A stretch of DNA of 64,000 bases from contig NZ_FOZL01000001.1 in the NCBI RefSeq assembly GCF_900114625.1, forward strand, positions 3,472,001 to 3,536,000, read 5' to 3'. Source of the DNA: Granulicella pectinivorans (GTDB lineage: Bacteria > Acidobacteriota > Terriglobia > Terriglobales > Acidobacteriaceae). A program made the position numbers and the translations under genes. Under the pieces are notes generated by a model that was given only the letters and a program-made list of their open reading frames with translations, ran no database searches and was not told the origin of the DNA. Below are positions 25,047-34,088 of the stretch, piece after piece. Every line of letters begins with the position of its first letter. Within the stretch, counting starts at the first letter, position 1.

Positions 25047-26006
25047 ATGACTGAAGATCCGGCGTTGGCTTTTGGTGGAAGCAGGGAACTGCTTGGGTTG
25101 ATCGAGCTGATCTATGCCACGGTGAACGACCCGTCGTTGTGGAGTCTGGTGATGGAAAAGATCGCCGCGGCGGCGGATGGCGGTTCTGTGCGGATTCCGG
25201 AGGAGCGCATGTTTGCGCTCAAGGGGTTGAAGCCCGTGGCGTGTCATGCCTATGCGGGCTTCGATGGCGCAGTGACGGCTGGGATGCTGGGCGGAGATGG
25301 CGCGGTGCGGTGTGTGCGTTCGGACGCCGCGGTGACAGGGGGAGGATGGGGGAGGCGAAGGGTGCATGCGGATACGGTTTACGAGGCTCTGATGCCGCAT
25401 ATGCAGAGGGCTTTGCAACTGCATCTGCAGCTTGAGGATGCCCGAGGACAGGTAGCCGGGTTGGGGGCGGCGCTGGATCGGCTGGGGCATGCGGTGTTTG
25501 GGCTGGATGAGAGCGGACGTGTCGTGGTTTCCAACGGGAGGGCGGGTGAGTTGTTGGAGACGGGGGATGCTCTGTCGTTGCGGGGTGGCAGGCTAAGCGC
25601 GAGTGCCGGGCTGGCGGGTCTGTTGCGCCAGGGGCGGAACGGGGAGGCAAGCGGCTCGGTGCTGCTGCATCGGCCTCAGGGCGGGCCGCTGCGCGTGACG
25701 GTGATGCCGTTTCGGGGTGTGACGGAGGGGAGCTCGAAGAAACTGGCGTCGCTGGTGTTTGTGAGCGATTCGGAGAGTGGCCGGCAGACACGGGGGACGG
25801 CGTTGAAGGCTTTGTACGGGTTGACGCCGACGGAGGTGCGGGTTTCGGACCTGTTGCTGAAGGGGTTGGAGGTGAAGGAGGTGGCCGCGGAGCTGGGGGT
25901 GGCGGTGGATACGGCGCGGTTCCATACGAAGAGTCTGCTGGCGAAGACCGGGACGCGGCGGCAGGCGGAGATGATGCGGTTGATGCTCTCGCTGCCGCAA
26001 GGATGA
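25047..26006 (+). CDS. LuxR-type transcriptional regulator with a PAS-like middle region
   Basis: A 319-residue protein. The C-terminal helix-turn-helix (about 252-310) has the LuxR pattern L-T-P-T-E-V-R-V-S-D-L-L-L-K-G, V-A-A-E-L-G-V-A-V-D-T-A-R-F-H-T-K-S-L. The middle (about 140-230) looks PAS-like (G-H-A-V-F-G-L-D-E-S-G-R-V-V-V-S-N). The N-terminal 130 residues match nothing I recognise. There is no receiver domain, so it probably senses a ligand directly. It is divergent from tolQ, recN follows after 65 bases, and an SD-like GAGGTGG precedes ATG 25047. Confidence 0.82.
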   Translation: MTEDPALAFGGSRELLGLIELIYATVNDPSLWSLVMEKIAAAADGGSVRIPEERMFALKGLKPVACHAYAGFDGAVTAGMLGGDGAVRCVRSDAAVTGGGWGRRRVHADTVYEALMPHMQRALQLHLQLEDARGQVAGLGAALDRLGHAVFGLDESGRVVVSNGRAGELLETGDALSLRGGRLSASAGLAGLLRQGRNGEASGSVLLHRPQGGPLRVTVMPFRGVTEGSSKKLASLVFVSDSESGRQTRGTALKALYGLTPTEVRVSDLLLKGLEVKEVAAELGVAVDTARFHTKSLLAKTGTRRQAEMMRLMLSLPQG

Positions 26007-26071
26007 GCGTAGGCCCTTCGCGTTGACGGGGACGTGGTATGCTTCGCAAAAGCGAACGTGAGGCGAAGCGA

Positions 26072-27769
26072 ATGCTGCTGGAGTTGCGGGCGGAGAACTA
26101 TGCGGTGATCGACCGGGCGGTGGCCACGTTTGGTCGCGGGCTGAACCTGCTGACGGGCGAGACGGGCGCGGGAAAGTCGATCCTGATCGACGCGCTGGCG
26201 CTTCTGCTGGGGGGCAAGGCCTCTGCCGACTTTGTGCGGCACGGGGCGGAGAAGGCTGTCGTGGGCTGCGTGTTCGAGATGACGCCGGGGGCAAGGGCGA
26301 TTCTCGAGGCCAACGGGGTGGATGCCGACGCGGATGAAGCCACTATCCTGTTGCGGCGTGAGATTACGGCGGCGGGTAAAGGCAGGGTCTTTATCAATAA
26401 TCAGCCGGCGACCGTGGGAGTGCTCCGGCTGTTGGCTCCGGAACTGGCTCTGGTCCACTCGCAGGGAGAGACGCTGGGGGCGTTCGATGCGGTGCAGCAG
26501 AGGACCCTGCTGGATCGGTTTGGAGCGGTGGCGACCGATGCGGTGGGGGAGGCATTCCGGGCGTGGCGGGAGACCACCGCAAAGCTGGAGGAGTTGGAGA
26601 CGGACGAACAAGACCGGCTGCGGATGGCGGATCTGTGGCGTTTTCAGACGGGAGAGATCGACGGGGCGGCGATCGCGGCTGAGGATGAAGATCTGCAATT
26701 GGAGGCGGAGAAGCGGGTGCTGGCGAACTCCGAGAAGCTGTACAGCGCGGCGATGAACGCGCATGAACTCCTGTATGAGGCGGAGCAGTCGGTGGAATCG
26801 ATGCTGGGGGCGGCGTTGAAGCATGTGGAGGAGCTGGCGAAGTACGACGCGCGTTTTGAGGGGCCGGCGCAGCAGTTGGCGGCGGCGAAGGCGGGGGTGG
26901 AGGACGTCGACGCCGAGGTGAGGGACTTCGCGGAGAATGTGCATGCGTCGCCGGAGAGGTTGGAAGAGATCGAGGATCGTCTGGAGGCGCTGGACCGGCT
27001 GAAACGCAAGTATGGCAAGACGCTTGGAGAGGTCATTGCCTTTGGGGCGGATGCCGCGGGGAAGCTGGCCGAGGTGGAGAACAGGGATGCTCTGCTGGCG
27101 GAGTTGAAGGGCCGGCAGGCGGCGGATGCTGCTCGCTATGAGGCTGCGGCGGGGGCGGTGACGGCGGCGAGGACGGCTGCGGCGAGCCGGCTTGAGAAGA
27201 GGTCGGAGGCGCAGATCAACGACCTGGCGATGAAGACGAAGTTTCATGTGCGGGTTACAGCGGATCGAGCCACAGACGCATGGACGGCGCATGGTTGGGA
27301 TACCGTGGAGTGCCTGATTGCGACGAATGCAGGCGAGCCGCTGAAGCCTTTGGAGGAGATTGCTTCGGGCGGCGAGATGTCGCGGGTGATGCTGGCGTTG
27401 AAGGTGACGGTCGAGGAGGAGGCGAGCGGCGTGAAGAAGGGCAAGAAGACGTTGCTGCCGCGGACGCTGGTGTTCGATGAGATCGATATCGGGATTGGCG
27501 GCCGGGCCGCCGAGGCGGTGGGGCAGAAGCTGAAGACGCTTTCGGTGGGGCAGCAGGTACTTTGCATCACGCATCTGCCGCAGATCGCTGCATTTGCGGA
27601 TCAGCATTTTCTGATTGCGAAGACGGAGAAGGCGGGTCGAACGCATACGGATGTGCGGCGGATGGAGGAGGGCGAGCGTGTCGAGGAGATTGCAAGGATG
27701 CTGAGTGGAGCCAAGTTGACGGAGACTTCGCTGCTGCATGCCCGGCATCTGGTGGAGACGAGCCGGTAG
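26072..27769 (+). CDS. recN: DNA repair protein RecN
   Basis: A 565-residue SMC-like ATPase for double-strand break repair. Walker A G-E-T-G-A-G-K-S near residue 30, two coiled-coil arms (about 150-230 and 270-370), the ABC signature A-S-G-G-E-M-S-R-V-M-L-A near 430, and Walker B V-F-D-E-I-D-I-G-I-G-G near 470 are all present. ATG 26072 was chosen because the family starts at M-L-L-E-L-R-A-E-N and a GAGG lies 9 bases before it; ATG 26039 would add 11 charged residues. SOS control is usual for recN, but I see no clear LexA box. Confidence 0.95.
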   Translation: MLLELRAENYAVIDRAVATFGRGLNLLTGETGAGKSILIDALALLLGGKASADFVRHGAEKAVVGCVFEMTPGARAILEANGVDADADEATILLRREITAAGKGRVFINNQPATVGVLRLLAPELALVHSQGETLGAFDAVQQRTLLDRFGAVATDAVGEAFRAWRETTAKLEELETDEQDRLRMADLWRFQTGEIDGAAIAAEDEDLQLEAEKRVLANSEKLYSAAMNAHELLYEAEQSVESMLGAALKHVEELAKYDARFEGPAQQLAAAKAGVEDVDAEVRDFAENVHASPERLEEIEDRLEALDRLKRKYGKTLGEVIAFGADAAGKLAEVENRDALLAELKGRQAADAARYEAAAGAVTAARTAAASRLEKRSEAQINDLAMKTKFHVRVTADRATDAWTAHGWDTVECLIATNAGEPLKPLEEIASGGEMSRVMLALKVTVEEEASGVKKGKKTLLPRTLVFDEIDIGIGGRAAEAVGQKLKTLSVGQQVLCITHLPQIAAFADQHFLIAKTEKAGRTHTDVRRMEEGERVEEIARMLSGAKLTETSLLHARHLVETSR

Positions 27770-27874
27770 ATGTCCGGTTGATCGGCTGCGATTCGTGGGC
27801 TGGGAGCGGGGTGGGCGCACATCTTCTTGATAGGAACGTGCATCGTACGGGGTGAACGGTGGAGGATTTCTACG

Positions 27875-28024
27875 ATGGCAACTGAAAAGTGTAAGCACGC
27901 GGCTTGTAGCTGTATGGCCAAAGAGGGCAGCAAGTACTGCTCGCAGCAGTGTGAAGATTCAAAAGACCTGACTACGCTGGCCTGTGAGTGCGGTCATCCG
28001 CATTGCGCCGGCGAGTTGGTTTAG
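27875..28024 (+). CDS. Small bacterial metallothionein-like protein
   Basis: A 49-residue protein with 8 Cys (6, 11, 13, 22, 26, 37, 39, 44) and 3 His (8, 41, 43), spaced as in the SmtA/BmtA metallothioneins: C-x4-C-x-C, then Y-C-x3-C, then C-x-C-G-H-x2-C. Proteins of this type bind Zn or Cd in a small metal-thiolate cluster. ATG 27875 has GGAGGA 8 bases upstream, so the start is well supported; an in-frame upstream start would add 16 residues without such a site. SmtA usually has 9 Cys. No ArsR/SmtB-type regulator is adjacent. Confidence 0.78.
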   Translation: MATEKCKHAACSCMAKEGSKYCSQQCEDSKDLTTLACECGHPHCAGELV

Positions 28025-28116
28025 CCGTTATTCGATCGATTAACAGGGCTGGGTCGGGTTCTTTCGCCGGATGGCGCATGAACCACGCCTGGCCCGGTTG
28101 TTTTTGTGGGTGGGTT

Positions 28117-28142
28117 GGTTTGCACCGCTGATGGTGCAAACC
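28117..28142 (+). terminator. Hairpin between the metallothionein-like gene and ispH
   Basis: A perfect 10-base-pair stem (GGTTTGCACC with its complement) and a 6-base loop, extended by one A-T pair. It lies 93 bases past the metallothionein stop and 33 bases before the likely ispH start. Terminator or ispH leader element are both possible. Confidence 0.5.
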
Positions 28143-28174
28143 AGCGACTTTCTCCTCTCAAACGGGGTATACTG

Positions 28175-29197
28175 GTGAACGTGATTACTTCCGCGCCAAC
28201 ACCCCTCAGCATCGCCGACCTCGACACCATCAACGACAGCCCGAAGACCAAACGTGTGCTGCTTTTGAAGCCGCGCGGATTCTGCGCGGGCGTGGTTCGC
28301 GCCGTGGATATCGTGAAGATTGCGCTAGACACATTTGGCGCGCCGATCTATGTGCGCAAGGAGATCGTGCACAACAGCTACGTGGTGAATGATCTCGCGG
28401 AGAAGGGAGCCATCTTCGTCAATGAACTGGATGAGGTCCCGGAGGGCGCACGTGTGATTTATTCCGCACATGGCGTTTCGCCGGCGGTTCGTGCGGATGC
28501 GAAGGCTCGCGGTTTGAAGGTGATCGACGCGACCTGCCCGCTGGTGACGAAGGTCCACGTCGAGGCGATCAAGTTCGCCAAGCAGGGGTATTCTCTGGTT
28601 TTGGTCGGACATCGCGATCATGAGGAAGTGGAAGGCACGCAGGGTGAGGCTCCGGATGTGACGCAGGTGGTTTCGACTCTCGAAGAGGTCGATGCGCTGG
28701 TGGTTCCGGACCCCGAGAAGGTTGCTTATCTGACGCAGACGACGCTTTCTCTGGATGAAGCCAAGTACATGATCGAGGCTTTGAAGAAGAAGTTCCCGAA
28801 TATCCACGGGCCGCACGCGCAGGACATCTGCTATGCGACCGAGAACCGCCAGGTGGCGGTGAAGAATGTGGCGCATGGCGCTGATCTGGTGTTGGTGGTG
28901 GGTTCGAAGAACAGTTCGAACTCAAACCGGCTGGTTGAGGTTTCGAAGAACCTGGATACGAACTCTTATTTGATCGATACGGCGGACGCCATCAATCCGG
29001 AGTGGCTGGATGGAGTCAACACCGTTGCTGTGACTGCGGGTGCTTCGGCTCCTGAGGTTCTGGTGAAGGACGTGGTGGAGTACCTGCAGGGGATGGGGTA
29101 TGGCGACGTCAACGAGGTCGAAGTGATGCCGGAGAATGTGCGCTTCGGTCTGCCCCCTGAGATTGTGCAGGCAATCGCTTCCGCACCTCGGGTGTAG
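28175..29197 (+). CDS. ispH: 4-hydroxy-3-methylbut-2-enyl diphosphate reductase IspH
   Basis: A 340-residue iron-sulfur enzyme, the last step of the MEP pathway that makes IPP and DMAPP. The three cluster cysteines are in R-G-F-C-A-G-V-V, D-A-T-C-P-L-V-T-K and D-I-C-Y-A-T-E-N-R. The substrate residues V-H-N-S, S-A-H-G-V and N-S-S-N-S-N-R-L are present. The start is GTG 28175 or GTG 28181; a TATACT at 28168-28173 sits exactly where a -10 box for a leaderless mRNA starting at 28181 would be. It heads the isoprenoid-hopanoid stretch and should supply precursors for shc. Confidence 0.94.
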   Translation: MNVITSAPTPLSIADLDTINDSPKTKRVLLLKPRGFCAGVVRAVDIVKIALDTFGAPIYVRKEIVHNSYVVNDLAEKGAIFVNELDEVPEGARVIYSAHGVSPAVRADAKARGLKVIDATCPLVTKVHVEAIKFAKQGYSLVLVGHRDHEEVEGTQGEAPDVTQVVSTLEEVDALVVPDPEKVAYLTQTTLSLDEAKYMIEALKKKFPNIHGPHAQDICYATENRQVAVKNVAHGADLVLVVGSKNSSNSNRLVEVSKNLDTNSYLIDTADAINPEWLDGVNTVAVTAGASAPEVLVKDVVEYLQGMGYGDVNEVEVMPENVRFGLPPEIVQAIASAPRV

Positions 29198-29268
29198 AGA
29201 GCGCTTCCCGCAGAGGAGTTTCGCTGCGTTCGACATCACGGCTTAGAGCTTCAGAGGAATAGATACAG

Positions 29269-31296
29269 ATGGAATCAGGTTCGGTGAATCCGCAGGCGAC
29301 GACGCAGCCCGCGCGGCCCCGTTTTGGCCGCATGGACCTTGGGCTGGAGTACGTGTCTGCGGGGATCGAGAAGGCCAAGAACTGGCTGCTCGGTCAGCAG
29401 CATCCGGATGGGTATTGGTGTGGGGAGCTCGAAGCGGATGTGATGCTCGAGGCCGACTACATCTTCATGCATGTGCTGCTGGGGACGGGCGATCCGGGCA
29501 AGATGCAGCGGGCCGTGAACGAGATCCTTCGCCACCAGAATGAGGATGGCGGATGGAGCCAGTATCCGGGTGGGCCTTCGAATATCAACTACGGCATCAA
29601 GGCGTATCTGGCGTTGAAGCTGATGGGCTGGACGGCGGATCAGCCGGAGATGGTGAAGGCACGCGAGTGGGTGTTGGCCAACGGCGGCGTGGTGGAGTGC
29701 AATACCTTCACCAAGATGTACCTGTGCACGATGGGGCAGTACGACTACGACGCGGTGCCCGCAGTTCCTCCGGAGATCATTCTTTTTCCGGACTGGTTTT
29801 ACTTCAATATCTATGAGATCAGCGCGTGGTCGCGGGCGATTCTGGTGCCTCTGTCGATCATCTACGCGAAGAAGCCGTTCAAGAAGCTGACGCCCGAGCA
29901 GAGCATCGATGAGCTGTTCGTCGGCGGTCGTAAGAACGCTGACCTGCGGCTGCGTTGGGACAAGAAGCATCTGTTCTCGTGGCGGAATGTCTTCCTGTTT
30001 ACGGACCGGGTGATGCACTGGGCGGAGCGGGTGCATATCCGTCCGTTGCGCAAGAAGGCGCTTAAACAGGCCGAGAAGTGGATGCTGGATCACTTTGAGC
30101 GCTCGGATGGTCTTGGTGCGATCTATCCGGCGATGTTGAACGCGATTATTGCGTTGATCGTTCTCGGGTACTCGAAGGACGACCCGCAGGTGATCCGCGC
30201 GATGGACGAGTTCGAGAAGCTGGGAATCGATTGCCCGGAGGGTACGCCGGATTATCCGACGCCCACGTTCCGGATGCAGCCGTGCTTCTCGCCGGTGTGG
30301 GATACGGCGCAGGTGCTTTCGGCGCTGGGCGACACGGGGCTGGGCAAGGACGATGCCAGGTTGCTGAAGGGCGCGGACTGGCTGCTGTCGAAGGAGATCC
30401 GGTACCAGGGCGACTGGTCGCATAACGTGAAGATCGCGGATGCGAGCTGCTGGTGCTTCTTCCATAACAACGACCATCAGCCGGACGTGGACGATACGTG
30501 CGAAGTGCTGCTGGCGTTGAAGACGGTAGACCATCCGCAGGAGCGTCGCCAGCACGAGGTTTCGCAGCGCGCCGTGGAGTGGGTGTTTGCGATGCAGTGC
30601 AAGAACGGCGGCTGGGCTTCGTTCGACAAGGACAATACGAAGAAGCTGTTCGAATCGATTCCGTTCGCCGACCATAATGCGATGATCGATCCGCCCACGG
30701 TGGACATAACGGGTCGTGCGCTCGAGATGCTGGCTGCGTACGGGTACACGCAACGTGATCCGCGGGTTGCCAAGGCGATTGCGTTCATTTTGAAGGAACA
30801 GTCGATCGACGGGAGCTGGTTTGGGCGGTGGGGTGTCAACTATCTCTACGGGACCTTCCTGGTGCTGCGCGGCCTGGAGGCGATGGGGTACTGGCACCAC
30901 GAGCCGGCGGTCGTTTCAGCGACGGAGTGGATTCGGATGGTGCAGAATCCCGATGGTGGCTGGGGCGAGACCTGCGGGACCTATGACGACGACTCGTACA
31001 AGGGCGTGGGGCCGAGTACGCCTTCGCAGACGGCCTGGGCTCTGCTGGGGTTGCTGGCCGGCGGAGATAGCCGGTCGGACTCGGTGGCGAAGGGTGTGCG
31101 CTGGCTGATCGAGCGGCAGCATGAGGATGGAAGCTGGGATGAGTTGATGCCCGGACGCAATGGAGAGAGTTATTACACGGGCACCGGGTTCCCGCGGGTG
31201 TTCTATCTTGGGTACCATCTATACAAGCAGTATTTCCCGCTGATGGCCCTGACGACGTACAAGAAGTCGATTGAGCGGGCGGCGGCTGAAGGTTAG
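29269..31296 (+). CDS. shc: Squalene-hopene cyclase
   Basis: A 675-residue membrane-bound triterpene cyclase that converts squalene to hopene/hopanol. The catalytic acid motif is D-V-D-D-T at 406-410, with Cys411 after it. Several QW-type repeats are visible (for example Q-N-E-D-G-G-W-S, Q-C-K-N-G-G-W-A, Q-N-P-D-G-G-W-G, Q-H-E-D-G-S-W). Length is normal for the family. It lies 71 bases after ispH and 55 before hpnH. Squalene synthesis genes (hpnC/D/E) are not in the window. Confidence 0.96.
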   Translation: MESGSVNPQATTQPARPRFGRMDLGLEYVSAGIEKAKNWLLGQQHPDGYWCGELEADVMLEADYIFMHVLLGTGDPGKMQRAVNEILRHQNEDGGWSQYPGGPSNINYGIKAYLALKLMGWTADQPEMVKAREWVLANGGVVECNTFTKMYLCTMGQYDYDAVPAVPPEIILFPDWFYFNIYEISAWSRAILVPLSIIYAKKPFKKLTPEQSIDELFVGGRKNADLRLRWDKKHLFSWRNVFLFTDRVMHWAERVHIRPLRKKALKQAEKWMLDHFERSDGLGAIYPAMLNAIIALIVLGYSKDDPQVIRAMDEFEKLGIDCPEGTPDYPTPTFRMQPCFSPVWDTAQVLSALGDTGLGKDDARLLKGADWLLSKEIRYQGDWSHNVKIADASCWCFFHNNDHQPDVDDTCEVLLALKTVDHPQERRQHEVSQRAVEWVFAMQCKNGGWASFDKDNTKKLFESIPFADHNAMIDPPTVDITGRALEMLAAYGYTQRDPRVAKAIAFILKEQSIDGSWFGRWGVNYLYGTFLVLRGLEAMGYWHHEPAVVSATEWIRMVQNPDGGWGETCGTYDDDSYKGVGPSTPSQTAWALLGLLAGGDSRSDSVAKGVRWLIERQHEDGSWDELMPGRNGESYYTGTGFPRVFYLGYHLYKQYFPLMALTTYKKSIERAAAEG

Positions 31297-31351
31297 ATCT
31301 TCGTCAGTTGAACGGCTTTTGTTGAAAGAGTTTTCTTAAGGAGATTTCCCG

Positions 31352-32482
31352 ATGGTACCTATCTCGCAGGCCTGGACCGTGGCGTCATATGTGTTGAAGC
31401 AGAAGCTGATGGGCCGGAAGCGGTATCCGCTGGTGCTGATGCTGGAGCCTTTGTTCCGGTGTAACCTGGCGTGCGCGGGCTGCGGGAAGATTCAGTACCC
31501 GGCGCACATTCTGAAGGCGGAGTTGACGCCTGAGGAGTGCTTCAAGGCCGTGGAAGAGTGCGGCACACCGATGGTGTCGATCCCCGGCGGCGAGCCATTG
31601 CTTCACCCGCAGATGCCGGAGATTGTGGCCGGACTGGTCGCGCGCAAGAAGTATGTGTATATGTGCACGAACGCGCTGCTGCTGAAGGAGAAGCTGCACC
31701 TCTTCAAGCCTTCGAAGTATCTCTCGTTCTCGGTGCATGTGGACGGCGAGCGGGAGCACCACGACTTCGGCGTATGCCGCGAAGGCGGGTACGACATCGC
31801 AATGGGCGGCATCAAGGCTGCGGTGGCGGCTGGTTTCCGCGTGACGACGAATACGACGTTGTTCGATGGCGCGGACCCGAACAGCGTGCGCCGGCACTTC
31901 GATCAGATGATGGAAGCGGGCGTGGAGAGCATGATGGTCTCGCCTGGGTACACCTATGACAAGGCTCCGGACCAGAGCAAGTTCCTGGGTAAGGCGCGCT
32001 CGCGGAGGATGTTCCGCGCGATTCTTTCGAACCGGAACCCAAAGTGGGAGTTCAATACGCATCCGCTGTTCTCTGAATTCCTGATGGGCAAGCAGAACTT
32101 TGAGTGCACGCCGTGGGGCATGCCCACGTTCTCGATCTTCGGCTGGCAGAAGCCATGCTACCTGCTACAGGATGGCTACGCGGACACGTTCCAAGAGTTG
32201 ATGGAGACGACGGAATGGGGCAACTACGGCGCGAAGAGCGGCAATCCGCAGTGCGCAAACTGCATGGTGCACTCCGGGCATGAGGCTTCGGCGGTGGACT
32301 ACAACTTCGGGTCGCTGAAGGGCTTTATCGAGACGGCGAAGAAGTACATGTTCAAGCCGACGTACGAAGACGCGGACGCGATGAAGCTGCTGAACGAGTG
32401 GAAGCCGGCGAGCCATGGTCCGCTGGTACAGATTGCGCCGCCGGTGAAGTCTGCTGAGTTACAGGAAGTTTCGGGCGATTAG
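31352..32482 (+). CDS. hpnH: Adenosyl-hopene transferase HpnH (radical SAM)
   Basis: A 376-residue radical SAM enzyme that adds an adenosyl group to diploptene, the first step of making C35 hopanoids. The Fe-S cysteines are Cys37, Cys41 and Cys44 (C-N-L-A-C-A-G-C), followed by the G-G-E-P-L segment and a C-terminal Cys-containing region (N-P-Q-C-A-N-C). The N-terminus with S-Y-V-L-K-Q-K-L-M-G-R-K-R-Y-P-L-V-L-M-L-E-P is typical for the family. An AAGGAG lies 10 bases before ATG 31352. Confidence 0.95.
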   Translation: MVPISQAWTVASYVLKQKLMGRKRYPLVLMLEPLFRCNLACAGCGKIQYPAHILKAELTPEECFKAVEECGTPMVSIPGGEPLLHPQMPEIVAGLVARKKYVYMCTNALLLKEKLHLFKPSKYLSFSVHVDGEREHHDFGVCREGGYDIAMGGIKAAVAAGFRVTTNTTLFDGADPNSVRRHFDQMMEAGVESMMVSPGYTYDKAPDQSKFLGKARSRRMFRAILSNRNPKWEFNTHPLFSEFLMGKQNFECTPWGMPTFSIFGWQKPCYLLQDGYADTFQELMETTEWGNYGAKSGNPQCANCMVHSGHEASAVDYNFGSLKGFIETAKKYMFKPTYEDADAMKLLNEWKPASHGPLVQIAPPVKSAELQEVSGD

Positions 32483-32540
32483 GACGGCTACCGAGCTGCT
32501 CGGTGTGGCTCTCACAGTAAGATTTCGGGAGATGAGGACG

Positions 32541-32987
32541 ATGGCTACGGAACAACAGGAATCGGCGAAGCTGGAGCAGTTGGCGCACCAGAGCCAGGAC
32601 GATATCGAAGTCATTGCCGGGCGCGACAAGGAGCAGCTCGAGGGCTGGGTTCCGGAGCTGGCAACCGACGCAGAGGTGCGCGAGGCCCTGGAGAAGGCGT
32701 TCGACTACCGCGGGGATGTGACGATTACCAAGAAGGACGGCGGGGTTGTGGTCGGGTATCTGTTCGACAGGCGTTCGGGAACCTCGCTGGACGACTCGTT
32801 TGTGCGGATTATTCCTACGAACGAGAAGACTAAGGTCAATGTGGCGTACTCGCAGATTGCTGCTCTGGCCTTTACCGGCCGCGATACGGCCGCGGGCAAG
32901 ACCTTCGAGGCCTGGGTGAAGAAGTACTGGGAGAAGAAGGCAGCGGGCGAGACGAATATCCAGATTGCGCCGGAGATGCTGGACTAA
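32541..32987 (+). CDS. Unknown protein inside the hopanoid cluster
   Basis: A 148-residue soluble protein I do not recognise. The first 60 residues are helical and acidic. The middle (about 62-108) reads as a small beta-barrel (D-V-T-I-T-K-K-D-G-G-V-V-V-G-Y-L-F-D-R-R-S-G, then V-R-I-I-P, then V-N-V-A-Y-S-Q-I-A-A-L-A-F-T-G). The tail is Lys-rich. There is no signal peptide or membrane segment. The start ATG 32541 has GGGAG 9 bases upstream; ATG 32532 is an alternative. Its place between hpnH and hpnA on the same strand suggests a hopanoid-related or regulatory role, but that is inference. Confidence 0.72.
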   Translation: MATEQQESAKLEQLAHQSQDDIEVIAGRDKEQLEGWVPELATDAEVREALEKAFDYRGDVTITKKDGGVVVGYLFDRRSGTSLDDSFVRIIPTNEKTKVNVAYSQIAALAFTGRDTAAGKTFEAWVKKYWEKKAAGETNIQIAPEMLD

Positions 32988-33077
32988 AGAAAAGTAAGCA
33001 ACGTAGTTTCTTCTCCATGGCCCAGGCTCTATGCCTGGGTCTATTCTTGGGGCGAACTTGAACGGCGGAATCATACG

Positions 33078-34088
33078 ATGAAGGTTTTTCTTACCGGCGC
33101 AACGGGGTTTGTGGGGAGCCATGTGGCTCGGGCTTATGCCGCGGGCGGGGCTGAGTTGCGTTTGTTGACGCGGTCTTCGAGCAATTTGGCTTCGCTCGAG
33201 GGGATCGCGGGCGAGACGGTGGTGGGGGATTTGCGGCAGGCGGATGGGCTGCGGGCGGCACTGACCGGGTGCGATGCTCTGGTTCATGTGGCGGCGGACT
33301 ACCGGCTTTGGGTGCGGGATCCGGAGACGATGTTCGCGGCCAATGTGACCGGGACGCGGGAGTTGCTGCGGATTGCGCGTGAGGTGGGCGTGCCGCGGGT
33401 GGTGTATACGTCCAGCGTGGCGACGATGGGGTTCAAGGCGGATGGGACGATTGTGGATGAGGCCTCGCCGGTGTCCGTGGCGGACATGATCGGGGTATAC
33501 AAGCGGTCGAAGTTTCTGGGCGAAGTGGAGGCGATTGCGGCTGCGAAGGCTGGGCAGCATGTGATGATTCTGAATCCGACGACTCCGATTGGGGCCGAGG
33601 ATCGGAAACCTACGCCTACTGGCGGAATCGTCGTCGACTTTTTGAATGGGAAGTTTCCGGCTTATATGGAGACGGGGTTGAACCTGGTGGATGTCGGTGA
33701 AGTGGCCCGGATGCATGTGGAGGCGCTGGGGCGGGGGACGCCGGGCGAGAGGTACATTCTGGGGGGAGAGAACCTTACGCTGAAGCAGATTCTGGACCGG
33801 ATGTCTGCGATTACGGGAATTCCGTCGCCGACGATGAAGGTGCCGCATGCGGTGGCAATGGCGTTTGCGTTTTTTGAGGAGAACTTCACGGGACGGCTGC
33901 GGGGGAAAGAGCCGAGGGCGACGGTCGAGTCGGTGCGGATGGGGAAGAAGATGATGTTTGCCTCGTCGGCCAAGGCGGAGCGGGAGTTGGGGTTCAGGGT
34001 GCTGCCGGTGTATGGCGCGCTGCGCTCAGCGATCGAGTGGTTTGTCGCGAATGGGTACGCTCCGGTGCCTCCGGAGCTGAAGCGATGA
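33078..34088 (+). CDS. hpnA: Hopanoid-associated sugar epimerase HpnA
   Basis: A 336-residue extended short-chain dehydrogenase. The NAD(P)-binding motif G-A-T-G-F-V-G-S begins at residue 7, the catalytic Tyr-Lys pair lies in Y-K-R-S-K, and the active-site Ser in V-Y-T-S-S-V-A-T-M. The family is repeatedly found with hopanoid genes and is thought to act on the hopanoid side-chain sugar. It overlaps hpnG by 4 bases (ATGA), so the two are translationally coupled. Confidence 0.93.
   Translation: MKVFLTGATGFVGSHVARAYAAGGAELRLLTRSSSNLASLEGIAGETVVGDLRQADGLRAALTGCDALVHVAADYRLWVRDPETMFAANVTGTRELLRIAREVGVPRVVYTSSVATMGFKADGTIVDEASPVSVADMIGVYKRSKFLGEVEAIAAAKAGQHVMILNPTTPIGAEDRKPTPTGGIVVDFLNGKFPAYMETGLNLVDVGEVARMHVEALGRGTPGERYILGGENLTLKQILDRMSAITGIPSPTMKVPHAVAMAFAFFEENFTGRLRGKEPRATVESVRMGKKMMFASSAKAERELGFRVLPVYGALRSAIEWFVANGYAPVPPELKR

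Noticed and set aside
25676..27898. Minus-strand open frame of 740 codons across recN
   Set aside because: It is the reverse of recN and of the end of the LuxR-type gene; Arg/His/Leu-rich translation typical of antisense in GC-rich DNA.
29275..30900. Minus-strand open frame of 541 codons across shc
   Set aside because: Antisense to a secure squalene-hopene cyclase gene; no recognisable motifs.
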